Part shown: piece after piece, positions 9,043 to 19,465 of the stretch | Layout of the letters: each line of letters opens with the position of its first letter | Position numbering within the stretch: the stretch's first letter is position 1 | Notes under the pieces: generated by a model | Databases searched by the model: none | What the model was told of the DNA's origin: nothing | Seen by the model: only the letters and a program-made list of their open reading frames with translations | Position numbers and translations under genes: made by a program | Assembly: GCA_949752745.1 (NCBI GenBank) | Contig: OX457031.1 | Coordinates: 248,001 to 312,000, forward strand | Length of the DNA: 64,000 nt | Source: Protula sp. h YS-2021 | Lineage: Eukaryota > Annelida > Polychaeta > Sabellida > Serpulidae | Reading direction: 5' to 3'

Positions 9043-9425
9043 ATGGATTATTCTCCAGTGCAGAAGAAATGGATGGAATTTTTCGATAAAATGGGAAATG
9101 GAAAAATTCCCTTTAACTCGAGATTTTACGTCATTGATGATTACATATCAAATGCAACACCTCAGGAAGGAAGTGCAGCGGTTCAGCTTGTAACACCGAC
9201 TCAACAACAAGTAGAACAGGCTAAGATGCAGTTAAAACACAACCTTATCCGAACCCCAAAACCAGCAAAGCGACGAAGAGTAAATAACAAGCGAAGAACA
9301 ACAACTCGAAAACTAAAGTCACAAAAGCTAAAAAGGCTCGTAAACCGCAGAAGGAAACCATAAAGGCTAAGACTGTTAAGAAGAAGCGACAACGGAAGCA
9401 GAGCCGGCGAAAACATAAATATTAA
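9043..9425 (+). pseudogene. Polinton small protein with basic tail, frameshifted
   Basis: It begins MDYSPVQKKWMEFFDKMG and includes VQLVTPTQQQVEQAK, a layout seen in Polinton proteins next to the capsid genes. The C-terminal third is almost all Arg and Lys, as in core or DNA-condensing proteins. One frameshift between about 9296 and 9325 ends the first frame at 9363. The alternative frame stays very basic and stops at 9423-9425. A role in packing DNA in the virion is inferred from charge and neighbourhood; adenoviral core proteins are the nearest concept. Confidence 0.6.
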
Positions 9426-9489
9426 CTGCTATATAAATACTGATGAAACTCTATATTATTCTTCTCCTTTTAGAGTTTGAGCCGTAAAG

Positions 9490-10771
9490 ATGTCCGCGGT
9501 AAATAATGAATTAGCTTTATTTCAACCTCCAGTGAAAGAACATGCTGTGCATGAGACTATCTATGTACAGTATAGACCCACTGGTCAGTTCTCTCCAGGA
9601 TCAGCCATAGAATTTCAAGTTCCTGGAGCAAGACTATATCGATCTTTCTAAAACGCGACTGCATGTGAAGGTTGGAATATTACGAGCTGACGGAATCACC
9701 CCAATCGACTATACCGACGAAGTTGCACTTGTCAATTGTTCATTGCATGCTCTTTTCAGACAAGTAGATGTAACTCTTCAACAACAGCTCATAACCAGTT
9801 CGATTGGGATACATTACCCACTAAAGGTATGTACCGATATTCTCTTGGAATATGGTCATGACGTTAAGGAAAGTCAACTGGAAGCGGAGGGATATTACAA
9901 GGACAGTGCTGGGTACATGGACGAAACAACGAATTCAGGTTATCTGAAACGTAGGACGCTCACAAGATATGGCATTGCTGATTTCGAGGGACCACTACAT
10001 GTCGATGTGTGTCAGCAATCTCGAGCCATTCTTCCTGGAGTACAAATTGGAGTCAAGTTATTCCAGAGTGAGGACAGCTACAGACTTTTTACCCCGACTG
10101 CTGATACATCCTATCAAGTTGAAATTTTCGATGCCGTGCTTTTGGTTTGCCACTTGAAATCCGAGCCTGCTGTAATTCTAGCACACAATGAACGTCTTAA
10201 GAAGTCGCCTGCCATTTACCCATTCTGGAAATCGGATATAAAGTCATTTACAATAAGTTCCGGTGTATTTACATGGAGTATGGATGACCTGTACAATGGC
10301 TTCTGTCCCAGCCGTTTGATCGTAGCATTGACTTCAAGTGCTGCGTTTTCGGGAGACTACCACAAAAATCCATTCAACTTTCATCATTTTAACCTGAACT
10401 ACATAGACCTTGCTGTTGACGGGAGGTCTCGGCCATCGCAAGCTCACACCCCGAATTTCTCTATTGCTCCAGGAACTGGTGACTATTTACCAACAGGATT
10501 CGTTCATGAATACCTCAGTTTGTTCAAGAAGCAATACCCACAGGAGGACGCTAACTTTATTCGCAGAGAAGACTTCCCACAGGGTTACGCTATATATCTG
10601 TTTGACCTGAAGCCTGGAACCGGAGAAAACTTATTTAGCCAGTTGGAAAGAGGTCATACAAGGCTGACTATACGCTTCGAGACAGGGCTAGAAAATCCCG
10701 TCACCGTTTTCGCATACGGTATATTCCCAAGCCAGTTTCGCATTGATCAGACTCGCAACGTTTTACTATGA
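9490..10771 (+). pseudogene. Polinton major capsid protein (double jelly-roll), one frameshift
   Basis: The ATG at 9490 starts MSAVNNELALFQPP, the typical Polinton MCP N-terminus. The first frame ends at TAA 9649-9651 after a one-base shift near 9628-9640. The main frame then runs to 10771 with YIDL near its start and conserved blocks such as LHALFRQVDVTL, ILPGVQIGVKLF and NPFNFHHFNLNYIDL. Total length is about 426 codons, in the family range. The protein forms the capsid hexons. Only the first 50 or so residues are separated by the shift, so this could be a recent change or an assembly error. Confidence 0.9.
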
Positions 10772-10794
10772 ACACTTAAGAGCTAAAAAAGCAT

Positions 10795-11204
10795 ATGCTG
10801 AGTGATCCATACATCCGAGAGGTCTATGGAGGTGTTATTGCAAAGGATCAACTGCCCTTAGTTGTGAAGAAGCCTTCCGTGTTTATTGTGAACCTGGATC
10901 CAATATCATTACCGGGAAGACACTGGATTGTTTTATACATGGATAATGTGTGTGAACACTTTGACTCTGCTGGCATAAAGCCACGACCACACTTTGAAAC
11001 CTATTTAATTGCGAAAGGACCTAATTATATGTACAATGATAAGCGTTTACAAGATTTTAATACAGAGACATGTGGTCCATTTTGCTTGTTTTCTGTTATT
11101 TTAGGTGTAGGGGGTATAGCTTCCACCAGATTTTAAACATGTTTAGCAATAATCTTAAATTAAATGAAATAATTGTTACGATGTTTTATAATATGACTGC
11201 GTAA
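10795..11204 (+). pseudogene. Polinton adenain-like cysteine protease, C-terminus frameshifted
   Basis: A C5/Ulp1-like maturation protease. The catalytic His is in LPGRHWIVLY, the acidic residue in EHFDSAG, and the nucleophile in ETCGPFCLF. The frame ends at 11136 in an odd tail; a shift in the GGGGG run at about 11109-11113 leads to another frame that stays open to TAA at 11202-11204 and looks like the family's helical C-terminus. It lies 24 bp after the major capsid gene. Adenain-like proteases process capsid precursors in the virion. Confidence 0.87.
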
Positions 11205-11625
11205 TGTAAATAGTATAATTCATTGTGGTATGGTCTATGTATAAATGTAATTAGAAATATATTCTGCTAACCCTGCTTCTTAGTGTGCACAAGTAGATTG
11301 TAGCAAAATAAAATAACACAAAAATACAAATTATATATTTTATTGTGTACAAAACTTATCATACAATCATTAATTTACAGAATCATTAATGCGTTAAAAC
11401 AAGAATTTATATGTTAAAGTTACCATAAATGTCTTCAAGTTATCCGATCATTTCTGTCATGATGACAAAGTTATATCCTTAAAGCTTGAGATATAAAAAG
11501 AGCCTGTCATACAGTTCAGGAAGGATATTATCAGTGCAGGAACAATCACACTGAATATACTCCCCCCTATGCTGGGTTAACTTGTACAGCTTGGTTTCAT
11601 CAATGTATTTCGGCATAATCACCTC
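11205..11625. other. Convergent intergenic region with poly(A) signals on both strands
   Basis: AATAAAATAA at about 11307-11317 serves the plus-strand capsid-protease cluster. ATATTTTATTG at about 11335-11345 is an AATAAA-like signal for the minus-strand cluster. No further gene is visible. Confidence 0.5.
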
Positions 11626-12336
11626 TCATCCCATCGCTTCATTCAAATGCTCTAAAGACTTCTCCAGTACCACTTTGCCCTTTGCAGTTGCAAAATGATA
11701 CATCACTGCTTCCTCCCATTCCTGCATACACCCAGTCACGGGTGAAGTGTGCGACCATTGCGAAGGATCGTCACACGAACATCCACTGCAGTTCTGTTTC
11801 AAGTAATTGTCAATTTCTTCACATATCCGGTGCGCGTACAATCTCATCACAATGTCTCCATCTTTCATTCGCGGGACGACACTGTAACTGAGGACTTCGT
11901 CATTTTCTGATGCGACTGCTTCTTTGACAAGGTGTCAGTTACCACTTGAATATTTGAAGATGATGTCTTGCTTGATCGCTTTGTTGATTATGTCCAAGTT
12001 AGCCAAAAAGCTCTGTCATTCGCTCGCGTTGAGATTGATGTATTTATCGAACGCGACGTCGTTTTTTGTTACTCTTTCGTGGAAACAGACGTACCCTTGT
12101 CTTCGAAACTGTGATATTTTAATATCCTTTGTGGACGAAATAGTCGGCCCATATTCGCTTTCAGTTCTCAAAGTAAATTATATCGCTTCCAAGTTATTGT
12201 TCACAAATTTCCATGCCTTATGTGAAAAGTTAATGCATTTCTCATTCCGGAAGAGCTGGATATATATTCCATACTTCCCAGCTGCCACCCTAATCTTTAA
12301 TCCGTTGGTCAGGCTAAAAGTGATCCCGGCTTCCAT
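11626..12336 (-). pseudogene. Double PC4-like (p15 coactivator) protein with CxGC-PSQ tail, three in-frame stops
   Basis: Read on the minus strand from the ATG at 12336, one frame holds two PC4-like units. The first contains KYGIYIQLFRNEKCINFS; the second contains KISQFRRQGYVCFHE and KYINLNASE followed by a helix. PC4/p15 domains bind single-stranded DNA. The tail carries C-SG-C-SCDDPSQW-SH, a motif I associate with Polinton hypothetical proteins. The frame is broken by TAA (12178-12180) and TGA (12016-12018 and 11935-11937). The TGA at 12016 sits exactly where PC4 proteins have a conserved Trp, so a TGG-to-TGA change is likely. The last open part (11868-11626) is intact. A role in replication or transcription is an inference. 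Confidence 0.6.
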
Positions 12337-12551
12337 CTTCTCTTCAGTTTGTGAATGTTATGAAAAGATGAGCTTAAACTTCACGACCGAATGTGCATGG
12401 AATGATGATTTGGCGCGAATTGTGTGGTTATATGCTAACAATTATCCAATCATAGGGGTGAACGGGCTAGCATTACGTCATTTAAATGGAGTTTCAACTT
12501 GTTATCAGAAATTTCGCTAGATGTCGCTACCAATACAAGTCTGCAAAGTAA

Positions 12552-12974
12552 TTAATCATCATTTATCTTCATCGTTTCTAACATTTGAGTCAGCAAATTG
12601 TAATCGCGTATGGTTTTATATATATTTTCATCCACCACAACGCGCTCATTTTCCCACTTAACCACTTCAGCAGTTAAAGGCACATCATCATCATACAATT
12701 TTATTATGCGATCACACACTTTAAGCATCAGTTCAATTGCCCACTCATTATTTGCTTTCTGAAAGGCATTCTCGATGTTGTAGCTTTCTGCGGGAAATTT
12801 TAATTCCCTGCATTCCTTTGCAAAGCTATCGAAAAACATGGTTTTGTCAATAAGTTTTCCAGCATGCTGCCACAAATTGTGTATATTCAACACTTGAAGC
12901 TCCCATTCTGCTTCAATTTTAGGTAACAAACAAAATATATACGCTCTATACCACTCTTTAAAAACTTTATCCAT
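12552..12974 (-). CDS. Polinton right-end protein Y (unknown family)
   Basis: A 140-residue intact frame from the ATG at 12974. It is helical, Glu/Lys-rich and has several Trp residues. The stretch NAFQKANNEWAIELML aligns with VYEQCINEWAAELKG of the next gene, and both start VFKxxY. Genes Y and Z are therefore paralogues. No known domain is recognised. Y starts 8 bases after the stop of Z, so the two are probably co-transcribed from the right terminus. Confidence 0.6.
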   Translation of the reverse strand: MDKVFKEWYRAYIFCLLPKIEAEWELQVLNIHNLWQHAGKLIDKTMFFDSFAKECRELKFPAESYNIENAFQKANNEWAIELMLKVCDRIIKLYDDDVPLTAEVVKWENERVVVDENIYKTIRDYNLLTQMLETMKINDD

Positions 12975-12981
12975 ATTTAAT

Positions 12982-13528
12982 CTATGCACTTGTTGCAGCT
13001 AACGGATCAGTGTGGCAAATGATGTATATGTCCTCGATGAGTCGACCTTTAAGTTCTGCTGCCCATTCATTTATGCATTGCTCATATACAGAATCAAAAT
13101 TAAAATGTTCTGGTTGTAGGTTTTGTGGGACTCCTCCTTGCTACCCTGTGAGGCACTCCACATGTAAGGGTTAGAGGGAGGGCTGGAATGCCCCATTTCA
13201 GTATAATGTGGCAGGGGGATCCCGATATGACCATAGCAGTTGAAAGGGATCTAAAGAACAATACAAACAAACAAACAAACACATCAATAAAATCTTTATA
13301 TAACTCACACAAATCATTTCCCGAGTGAAGGAAAGGCCAGTAACCATCTAAATTCTCAAGGAGCTCAGCTGGATCTCCTTCTTTCTCCAACATTATATAT
13401 ACGTGTTCTACATAGAGCTTTTTAAATACTTCCTCCATTTCTTTTAAAATTATTTGTTGATATTGAACAACCAAAGATATAATCGATTGATTTTTCTCTG
13501 TAAATTCAAGAACTCGGTTTCGGAGCAA
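12982..13528 (-). pseudogene. Polinton right-end protein Z, interrupted by a SINE
   Basis: The gene starts inside the terminal inverted repeat (MLRNRVLEFTEKNQ, from 13528) and runs to LCELYKDFID. It is then interrupted by a SINE at 13127-13280. It resumes at about 13126 with EHFNFDSVYEQCINEWAAEL and RLIEDIYIICHTDP and stops at 12982-12984. It is a paralogue of gene Y. Fragments of the same sequence are found at the left end of the element (683-1180). The function is unknown. Confidence 0.65.
13127..13280 (+). mobile_element. SINE (family 2), 5'-truncated
   Basis: It begins GGGACTCCTCCTTGCTACCC and contains the shared core CCCATTTCAGTATAATGTGGCAGG and the end GATCCCGATATGACCATAGCAGTT. It ends in (AAAC)n. 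It matches 52797-52940 and 53824-53969. It splits gene Z. Confidence 0.88.
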
Positions 13529-13794
13529 GGCAAAATAATAGTTTATATTTTTTCTAAAATTATTTTTAACTTGCTATAAAATGTTAGATTTGTTCGTTCC
13601 AAACGGTGTACAAGTTACCCTCTTTTTTTGTTCTTCTTCCACCCACAAGCTCTTCTTTTGTTAATGCACATTCCACATCCATCAAACTTGACAGCTTCAC
13701 AATAGCCTTGCGCAATGTTACAAGGTCACAGCGTTGCAAAAAGTTGCAAAATGTTGCAGAATTTTATGTCATGAAACGGCCCTATATTACTACT
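13496..13794 (-). repeat. Polinton right terminal inverted repeat
   Basis: 299 bp, the inverted partner of 386-682. It contains the first codons of gene Z. Confidence 0.92.
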
Positions 13795-13800
13795 AATATT
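13795..13800. repeat. Polinton target-site duplication, right (AATATT)
   Basis: Exact copy of 380-385, directly after the terminal ACTACT. Confidence 0.93.
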
Positions 13801-13878
13801 TTCTCTAAATTTGGCTACACCAACAGCATTTTCATCTGCTTCATGACAATGCTCTGTGAAGGATTTAACCTCTTGAAC
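13801..13878 (-). pseudogene. FLYWCH/MULE gene, exon 2, upstream part
   Basis: Exon 2 begins at 13878 after the acceptor TTTTTGTTTCTAG. It encodes the end of a FLYWCH zinc finger (VQEVKSFTEHCHEADE), where His-Cys-His supplies the last zinc ligand. It then continues across the insertion site into 385-98 in the same frame. That frame continuity is what identifies the Polinton target. Confidence 0.8.
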
Positions 13879-14060
13879 CTAGAAACAAAAAAGTATAACA
13901 ATGAAATAATATTTAAATAATTGATAAATAATAATGGAAATTAATAATTTATGTTGCTTTTCTTGATTAACTATAAACTATATTTTTTAAACCTTAAAAT
14001 AAAAAAAAATAACCTGTTTTTTTTTTAATATTTCAGGTGTAATAATAATTTATAACCAAC
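13879..14060 (-). other. Intron of the FLYWCH/MULE gene
   Basis: AT-rich, 182 bp, GT (14060-14059) to AG (13880-13879), with a pyrimidine-rich 3' end. It holds no other feature. Confidence 0.5.
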
Positions 14061-14205
14061 GTTTATGTCTGTAGAAACAGATCCTTTGCAATTTAAAGAT
14101 CTTTGTTTGTGACAGGCCCGTCGTATCCAGTTGTTTCTTGTCAGTTTTTGTGTGTCCACTGTAGCAAAGTTTCTGTCCTCCCCGTTTACTTGTTATTGGT
14201 TCCAT
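14061..14205 (-). pseudogene. FLYWCH/MULE gene, exon 1 with FLYWCH zinc finger
   Basis: The ATG at 14205 opens MEPITSKRGGQKLCYSGHT. After a one-base shift near 14154 the other frame gives NNWIRRACHKQRSLNCKGS, the Trp-Cys-Cys part of a FLYWCH zinc finger. It ends STDIN at donor AAC|GTTGGT, phase 0, matching exon 2. Together the two exons give a complete finger. FLYWCH domains bind DNA and often precede MULE transposase domains. Confidence 0.65.
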
Positions 14206-15539
14206 GACAGTCAACTTAATTTTGATTAGGGATACATTGTTTGCTGCTTTTATAATACATTTTGAAATACGGATGAGCGGATATTTCTGACTTAAAAGAT
14301 AAGAAAAGATAAGAACAACAAAATATCCGGGCCACCCCGCACCCCACTGCTGCGTATGCTCTTTGATCTAAAAGAATTAAAAAGTTATGCAATTTCATGT
14401 CACAAACAAAATATCCGCGCCATCCAGTACCCCAAACGCAAAGCAGTAGCATATTGACAAACTTTGATTATAACCTTTCTATGAACTGTATCTAACACCA
14501 GGAACCGGATATTTAAAACATCTGAGAAAAATTGAAATGTATAAGAATTTTATGTTGGTTAGCAAACGGTACATTTTTCCCACTATTTGGTGAGCAAACG
14601 ACCTGTGAGCAAATGACCGGTGAGCAAATGGCCTGTGAGCAATTGAGGTGGACCCCGCAAGATTGATGGACTAGGGAAACTAGTGTTGGTCGAGCGCGGG
14701 GGAGAAGTACGAGACAAGCGTGGGGTAGAAGCGCGTGAGGGCACAGAACTCCTCTCCAAAACCTCTTCTTCCGTCTCGTTTGATGCCGGTGATGAAAGTC
14801 CTACAAGCGCTCTGTTTGCGGCGTTCACGTTGTGTATATTCCAAAGGCATAGACAACTAAAAATTAACGAAATCTAAGAGCAGCTGAAAAAAACCGCGCT
14901 GATAATAATAAAAAAAAGCCATAGCCTGCTCATTACGGATGCATTCACTCGCCATATTTATAACCGATTTTTTTTTTTTTAAACCACAGACGAAACAGTT
15001 TATCCCGACAGTTTGTTTGTGTGAAGCACCTGGTCTACGCTATTTTTTTCAATGCTTTGTAGCAGTCTAAATGACTTGAAAGCAATGAGACCAGAACCAG
15101 AAAAAAATACGCTCTTTTATACAACCCCAATAAGACAACTTAATTGCGCGACCTCCCTGGATTGGACAATGGTTAGCCTATCCTCATGGAGACTGGGCTG
15201 CGCTCATTAGCGACTTTGAACACCATGGAGCTTTTATGGGTCAAGCTGTACTAATAAAGTTTACAACACGGGCCAGATGGCTTGAATTGCACTTACTTTA
15301 GTTTCTTTTTCCATAAAAAAAATAATAATAAAAAATAAATAAACGCTTTACAATTTAGGATAAGTGAGCGTTATTTCCTTTTTTCTCTAGCTTCTGCGAT
15401 CAGAGAAATCTGAAAAGCCACGGGGATGGCGAACTGCGCGGCCTGACCGTATTTTATTGGCCGTACGCCTGTTTTTTACAAAGCTTTCTCAGACTGGACC
15501 CATATCTACTCCCTGACTCTGATTGATTTCTGGTATCAC
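14206..15539. other. Non-coding stretch with minisatellite
   Basis: 14590-14650 holds four units of 15 bp (GTGAGCAAAYGRCCT-like). A Ser/Pro-rich frame (14583-14828, minus) runs through it but shows no domain. About 14300-14440 has two diverged copies of a block containing AAAATATCCGSGCCA. The rest shows nothing recognisable. Confidence 0.4.
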
Positions 15540-17085
15540 CGTAGGGTAGGGTTTCGGGCAGAGATGCCTCATCCCCGTTTCAGCCGCAATTAACGTGCTA
15601 GAACTATGAGATGTGGCTCTTTGGATGGGTGGATTAGGAACGTCATTCGGACCCCGTTAAATGTTGAACCGACCTCTCTGAACCAATTTTGGCTTAGAAC
15701 GAGGATTTAACTGAATTTTATAACTGACGTCCCGAATGTTCTCAATAACCGTGACTTAATTTTTGGGAGAGTTTTACCTTTCTCTGGAAAAAATAACACC
15801 AAACTCGCGTTCCTACAGGTAATTTTGAGCCTTAAGCTGTCACATCTAGTAACGCTTTTGAGAAATTCTGCCGTATTTAGATTTTTACGTGTGGTGGCAT
15901 ATGCCGTTTAAAAAATTCTCGCGTTGGAGTTCGTTAAACTCGTCATATGTCACCGGATTAGGGTCGTCTGACCTACCAATCATTAGATCAGTGGGCATCT
16001 CAACTCCACGACCAAACATCATGCGATTTGGGGAGAAACCGGTGGATTTATGGGGAGTTGCTGTATACGCGGACACAACGTAAGGAAGCTTAACAGCCTA
16101 ATCGGCCTGGTTGTCTTTTACGGTCATATCGAGAAGCCGCTCAATGTACCGTTCATTTTTTCAACCATTCCCTTTTCCCTTGCGTGATACGCGGAATCTA
16201 GAGTTTGATGTACTCCTACCATTTTACACAACTGTTTAAAATGTTTGATATGAATTGAGTTCCGCGATCACTGTTTATTATACGAGGAGTCCCGTATATA
16301 AGGATCCATTCTCGAACCAGAATTGCTGCTACCGTTTCAGCCCTCATATCGGGCATAGGCGAGGCCGTAATGAATTTTGTGAAAGAATCCCCTATTACCA
16401 GAATATACTTGTAACCTTGGCTGGGCGAAAAGGAACTGTGATATCGAAATTTATTCCCTCCAGAGGTGCGCCTAAAACATAATTTATTGGGGGAAGGGGG
16501 GGGGGGGGCGCGTTTAATATTAGGGCTGGACTTTTTGGCGTTGCACGTATGACATTTTCGCATATAATCTATAACCTCCTGTTTATACCCGTAAAAATAA
16601 ACGCGCTTTTGCACTGCTCCGGGGGTTTTATATTCACCTAAATGGCAAGCCTGGGGCCCATCATGCACAGCTGTCAGAACTGTTTTGACCAGTCTGTTTA
16701 TGCAGAACTAGTTGCCATGTCACTTGAGATTCTTTCTCAAACTTTATCTCATCCACGACTTTTAGTCGGTCCCAGTTTGACCAAAGGACTTTAATAGTAG
16801 GACTATGGGGAGAGATCTCCTCCCAGGGGGGGGGGGGGATGGGATGTTCAATTCTTTGGCTAACAGCTTTTTGAGGATAAAATCGATATTTCGGTCAGCC
16901 TGCTGCATTTTGCTGAGCTCCTCTTTTGAGTAACCACGGAACCAACTAGGGTCCATCTGTCCGTCCGGCTGGCCATTTTGTGAGCCTTGAGCGGAAATAT
17001 CCGTAAAGACAGCATTTTGCCCATCTTGCGTAGGACGTGACGGGCCGCTAATCGCAACGTCAGACTCGCTGGGCACGTTTTGTTA
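15540..17085 (-). mobile_element. Ty3/Gypsy fragment: pol connection, integrase
   Basis: Decayed minus-strand pol. 17076-16762 is the linker before integrase (WFRGYSKEELSKMQQADRNI). 16668-16216 has the zinc-binding region (HTCNAKK) and core (YILVIGDSFTKF with the first Asp, INSDRGTQF with the second). 16076-15885 is the later core (STGFSPNRMMFGR). These parts match in order the Gypsy element at 33-40 kb, so they come from the same or a sister family. RT, gag and LTRs are missing, and frames are broken by several shifts and a poly-G tract. Confidence 0.85.
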
Positions 17086-17289
17086 GTGATTATTTAGACA
17101 AGATAAAACATAATACAGCGAATATAACTGAAAGTTGATCTAACAAATGGCTGTTGAATTTAATTATACTCTGAAAAATGAAGTATTTACATAATAATTA
17201 ACATGGAAGCTTTTTTACATTTTATACATTTTCACGTGAATTTAAGGAAAATCAGCCATGTATTTCTCGGTTTGTTTTATAACACGGTC

Positions 17290-17960
17290 TGTTCTTGTAG
17301 TTCGAGCTTTGCCTGACGAGTTTGAATTTGCTGATTTTTTTAATGGGGGAGTTTTTGTGGGGCTTTTGCATGGGGTTTGGTTTGGGAGTTGGTTACCATT
17401 AGGTGTGTAGTTTTATTGGGTGAATCTTGCTGTACGTGTGCGTTGTGGGGCTACAATGATAAGGGTGTTTTCTCTGTTACAACTGGCATGAGTATTTTCA
17501 TTTGGCGGTGGATCTGGTATTTCATTCTCTCTTGTGTGTGCGCGGTCCCCCACGCAATTTTGTTCCATGGGGGTAGCAATTATGTAGCTTCTTGGTTCTT
17601 GGCATTTATCTATAACAGTTCCAGGTTGGCATAATGTCGTGTTTTGATAACGCACATGTGACCTGGATATAATGGAGGAAAAGTTTTTTTTTTTTTTTTT
17701 TTTTTTTTTGTCTTGCTTTGTCATTTCTTCCTGCCGTTTTTGTAGTTGTTTCCATTGGCCATGGGGTCCGGGTTCACTCCTGCTAGGCAATAAGGTGGTG
17801 ATTGGGTGTCCGAACATGAGTTCTGCAGGGGATTTTAATTTCGTGTCTAAAGGAGTAACTCTAATATTTAGCAGGGCTTTTTGTTCACATCTGTTCCGGT
17901 TTTGTTTGTTCGTCGGCTGTCAAACCGCTGGCATTGAGTCTTCTAAGCGCTTCATCTCCA
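17290..17960 (-). mobile_element. Second Ty3/Gypsy lineage, integrase C-terminus
   Basis: The minus-strand frame reads LKSPAELMFGHPITT, WKQLQKRQEEM, VRYQN and GTVIDKCQEPRSYI. This is the C-terminal part of a K02A2.6-like Gypsy integrase, distinct from the neighbouring copy. A poly-A run (17682-17709 as T on the plus strand) has expanded inside it. It is only a remnant. Confidence 0.75.
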
Positions 17961-17963
17961 ACG

Positions 17964-18194
17964 CTACGTTTGATTTTTTTTTCTGGATTTTGCAGTGTCA
18001 TTTTCGATGATTTCGTCTAAAGCAGCGGCTCCATATTTATTTCTTTTGAGCAAAATATCATGAATCCAGAACTTATGTTTTCTCCTTTTCCTACTCAGAA
18101 TGTTTATATACGTTCTTGATAGCATAATTTGCATTTCTTCATCATCTTCGTCTTCTTCTATTTCTAAAAGTTGCAGCTGTGCTTCCATGTTCAT
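17964..18194 (-). pseudogene. HARBI1/PIF-Harbinger transposase, N-terminal fragment
   Basis: A 76-residue frame: acidic start (LEIEEDEDDEEM), then RRKHKFWIHDILLKRNKYGA, which matches the W-x-(H/R)-x6-R-x2-(Y/F)G segment near the start of HARBI1-like proteins. The nuclease domain is absent. It directly abuts the Gypsy remnant. Confidence 0.55.
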
Positions 18195-19414
18195 TTTCCT
18201 TCTTCAGTATGTAGTACAAGAGTATTTCCGTGTCTTGTGACACGGAAGTATTCCTGAAATGTAACGCTATGTAATTCCAACTTGCGCACTAAATGATAGT
18301 ATGCTCCATATTTCTTTCTGTTTGAACAGTGTGAAGGCCGCCGTCAGATCCTTGCTGTCCTAGTTGTAATAATAGTGTTATGTCGTAGGGGTAATAAAAC
18401 GTACAAGCAGAGTTCACGAAGTACAATAACGTGCACTGAACCACCACTATTTCACGAGTTGATGCTTGAAATTAGATTTCCTTTGCAGTTATGTAAGTTT
18501 ATGATTAAATTTCTATCTCATTGCAGTAGTGTAGTAATGTAGTGCAACAATTCACAAAATATAGTTATTAGCACTAAACAACTATTTGTTTCCTTGAAAT
18601 TTGTATCCTATTGCAATAACGCAGCGCATGTTTGAGATTTCTCCGCTGACAAACTTCGCGAATAAGGCTATGGCGCTCTCCAGTTTTACTTTCTCTATTT
18701 GGGTTGTTATTCATAAAACTTCATTAAATTTACCGAACATTGGGTCTCTCTGGCGTGTCATTTCGAATTTCATAACAAACTTTCTACTCCAATTCGACAG
18801 AGACACAATAAATTTTTAACAACACGCTTACAATTTTGTAAAAGCAATCGTCACGAGTGACTATTAGCTCTCTAAATATTTCTATCCCGAAAATTCGCGA
18901 ACAACTCGCATCTCAAAATTCGTAACTAAATAAGGAGAAGAAAACAGGTTCTTGATGGTTTGGGATCCTCAAGCAGTGAAATTGAGTTGACATTCCACAT
19001 TCCATACACGCGAATTTTTTCGCGCCCCTAAATTATATTCGCTCAAGGGACTGCGCCGTACATAATATTAAGCATCAATTAGAGGTAGGCAATCCTAAGC
19101 TTAATCTATTATATATTATACAACCAACAAATATTTGACATCTTCAACAAACGCACATGCAGTAAAGGAGAAAACTGCGCGAAATTAAATATAAATGAAA
19201 TTGCACGGCGTTACTGTATACGCCCATATTAACCTACAGCGCAGGCAATTCAGCCTAAATTGAAACACGAAGAACAATGTTAATATTCATTGTTGACAAG
19301 AAAACGTTTCTCGTATAATACATACAACTATTACACCATGCACATAAGCTAATTTGACTTTCAATAGCTTGCACTACAATGCTAAAAGTGCCATTCACAC
19401 TCTCGGCTCGACGT
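18195..19414. other. No gene seen
   Basis: AT-rich, unique-looking sequence. Short frames here have no recognisable features. Confidence 0.5.
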
Positions 19415-19417
19415 AAA

Positions 19418-19465
<48 letters not shown>

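Larger units (their letters stand above)
386..13794 (+). mobile_element. Polinton/Maverick element, structurally complete, 13,409 bp
   Basis: The element is bounded by inverted repeats of about 298 bp beginning AGTAGT and ending ACTACT, flanked by AATATT on both sides. It encodes the Polinton virion and integration set on the plus strand: A32-like ATPase, integrase, penton-like minor capsid protein, major capsid protein and adenain-like protease. Accessory genes fill 2.6-5.8 kb, and a minus-strand cluster fills 11.6-13.5 kb. I see no protein-primed DNA polymerase B in any frame, although Polintons normally carry one of 3 kb or more. Most genes have one frameshift or nonsense change, and two SINEs have inserted, so this copy looks inactive. 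It sits inside an exon of a FLYWCH/MULE gene. Confidence 0.95.

Noticed and set aside
11924..12520. Plus-strand 198-codon ORF
   Set aside because: It is antisense to the PC4-like gene, whose motifs are on the minus strand.
14583..14828. Ser/Pro-rich minus-strand gene
   Set aside because: No domain, no splice context, and it runs through a 15-bp minisatellite; not enough support.
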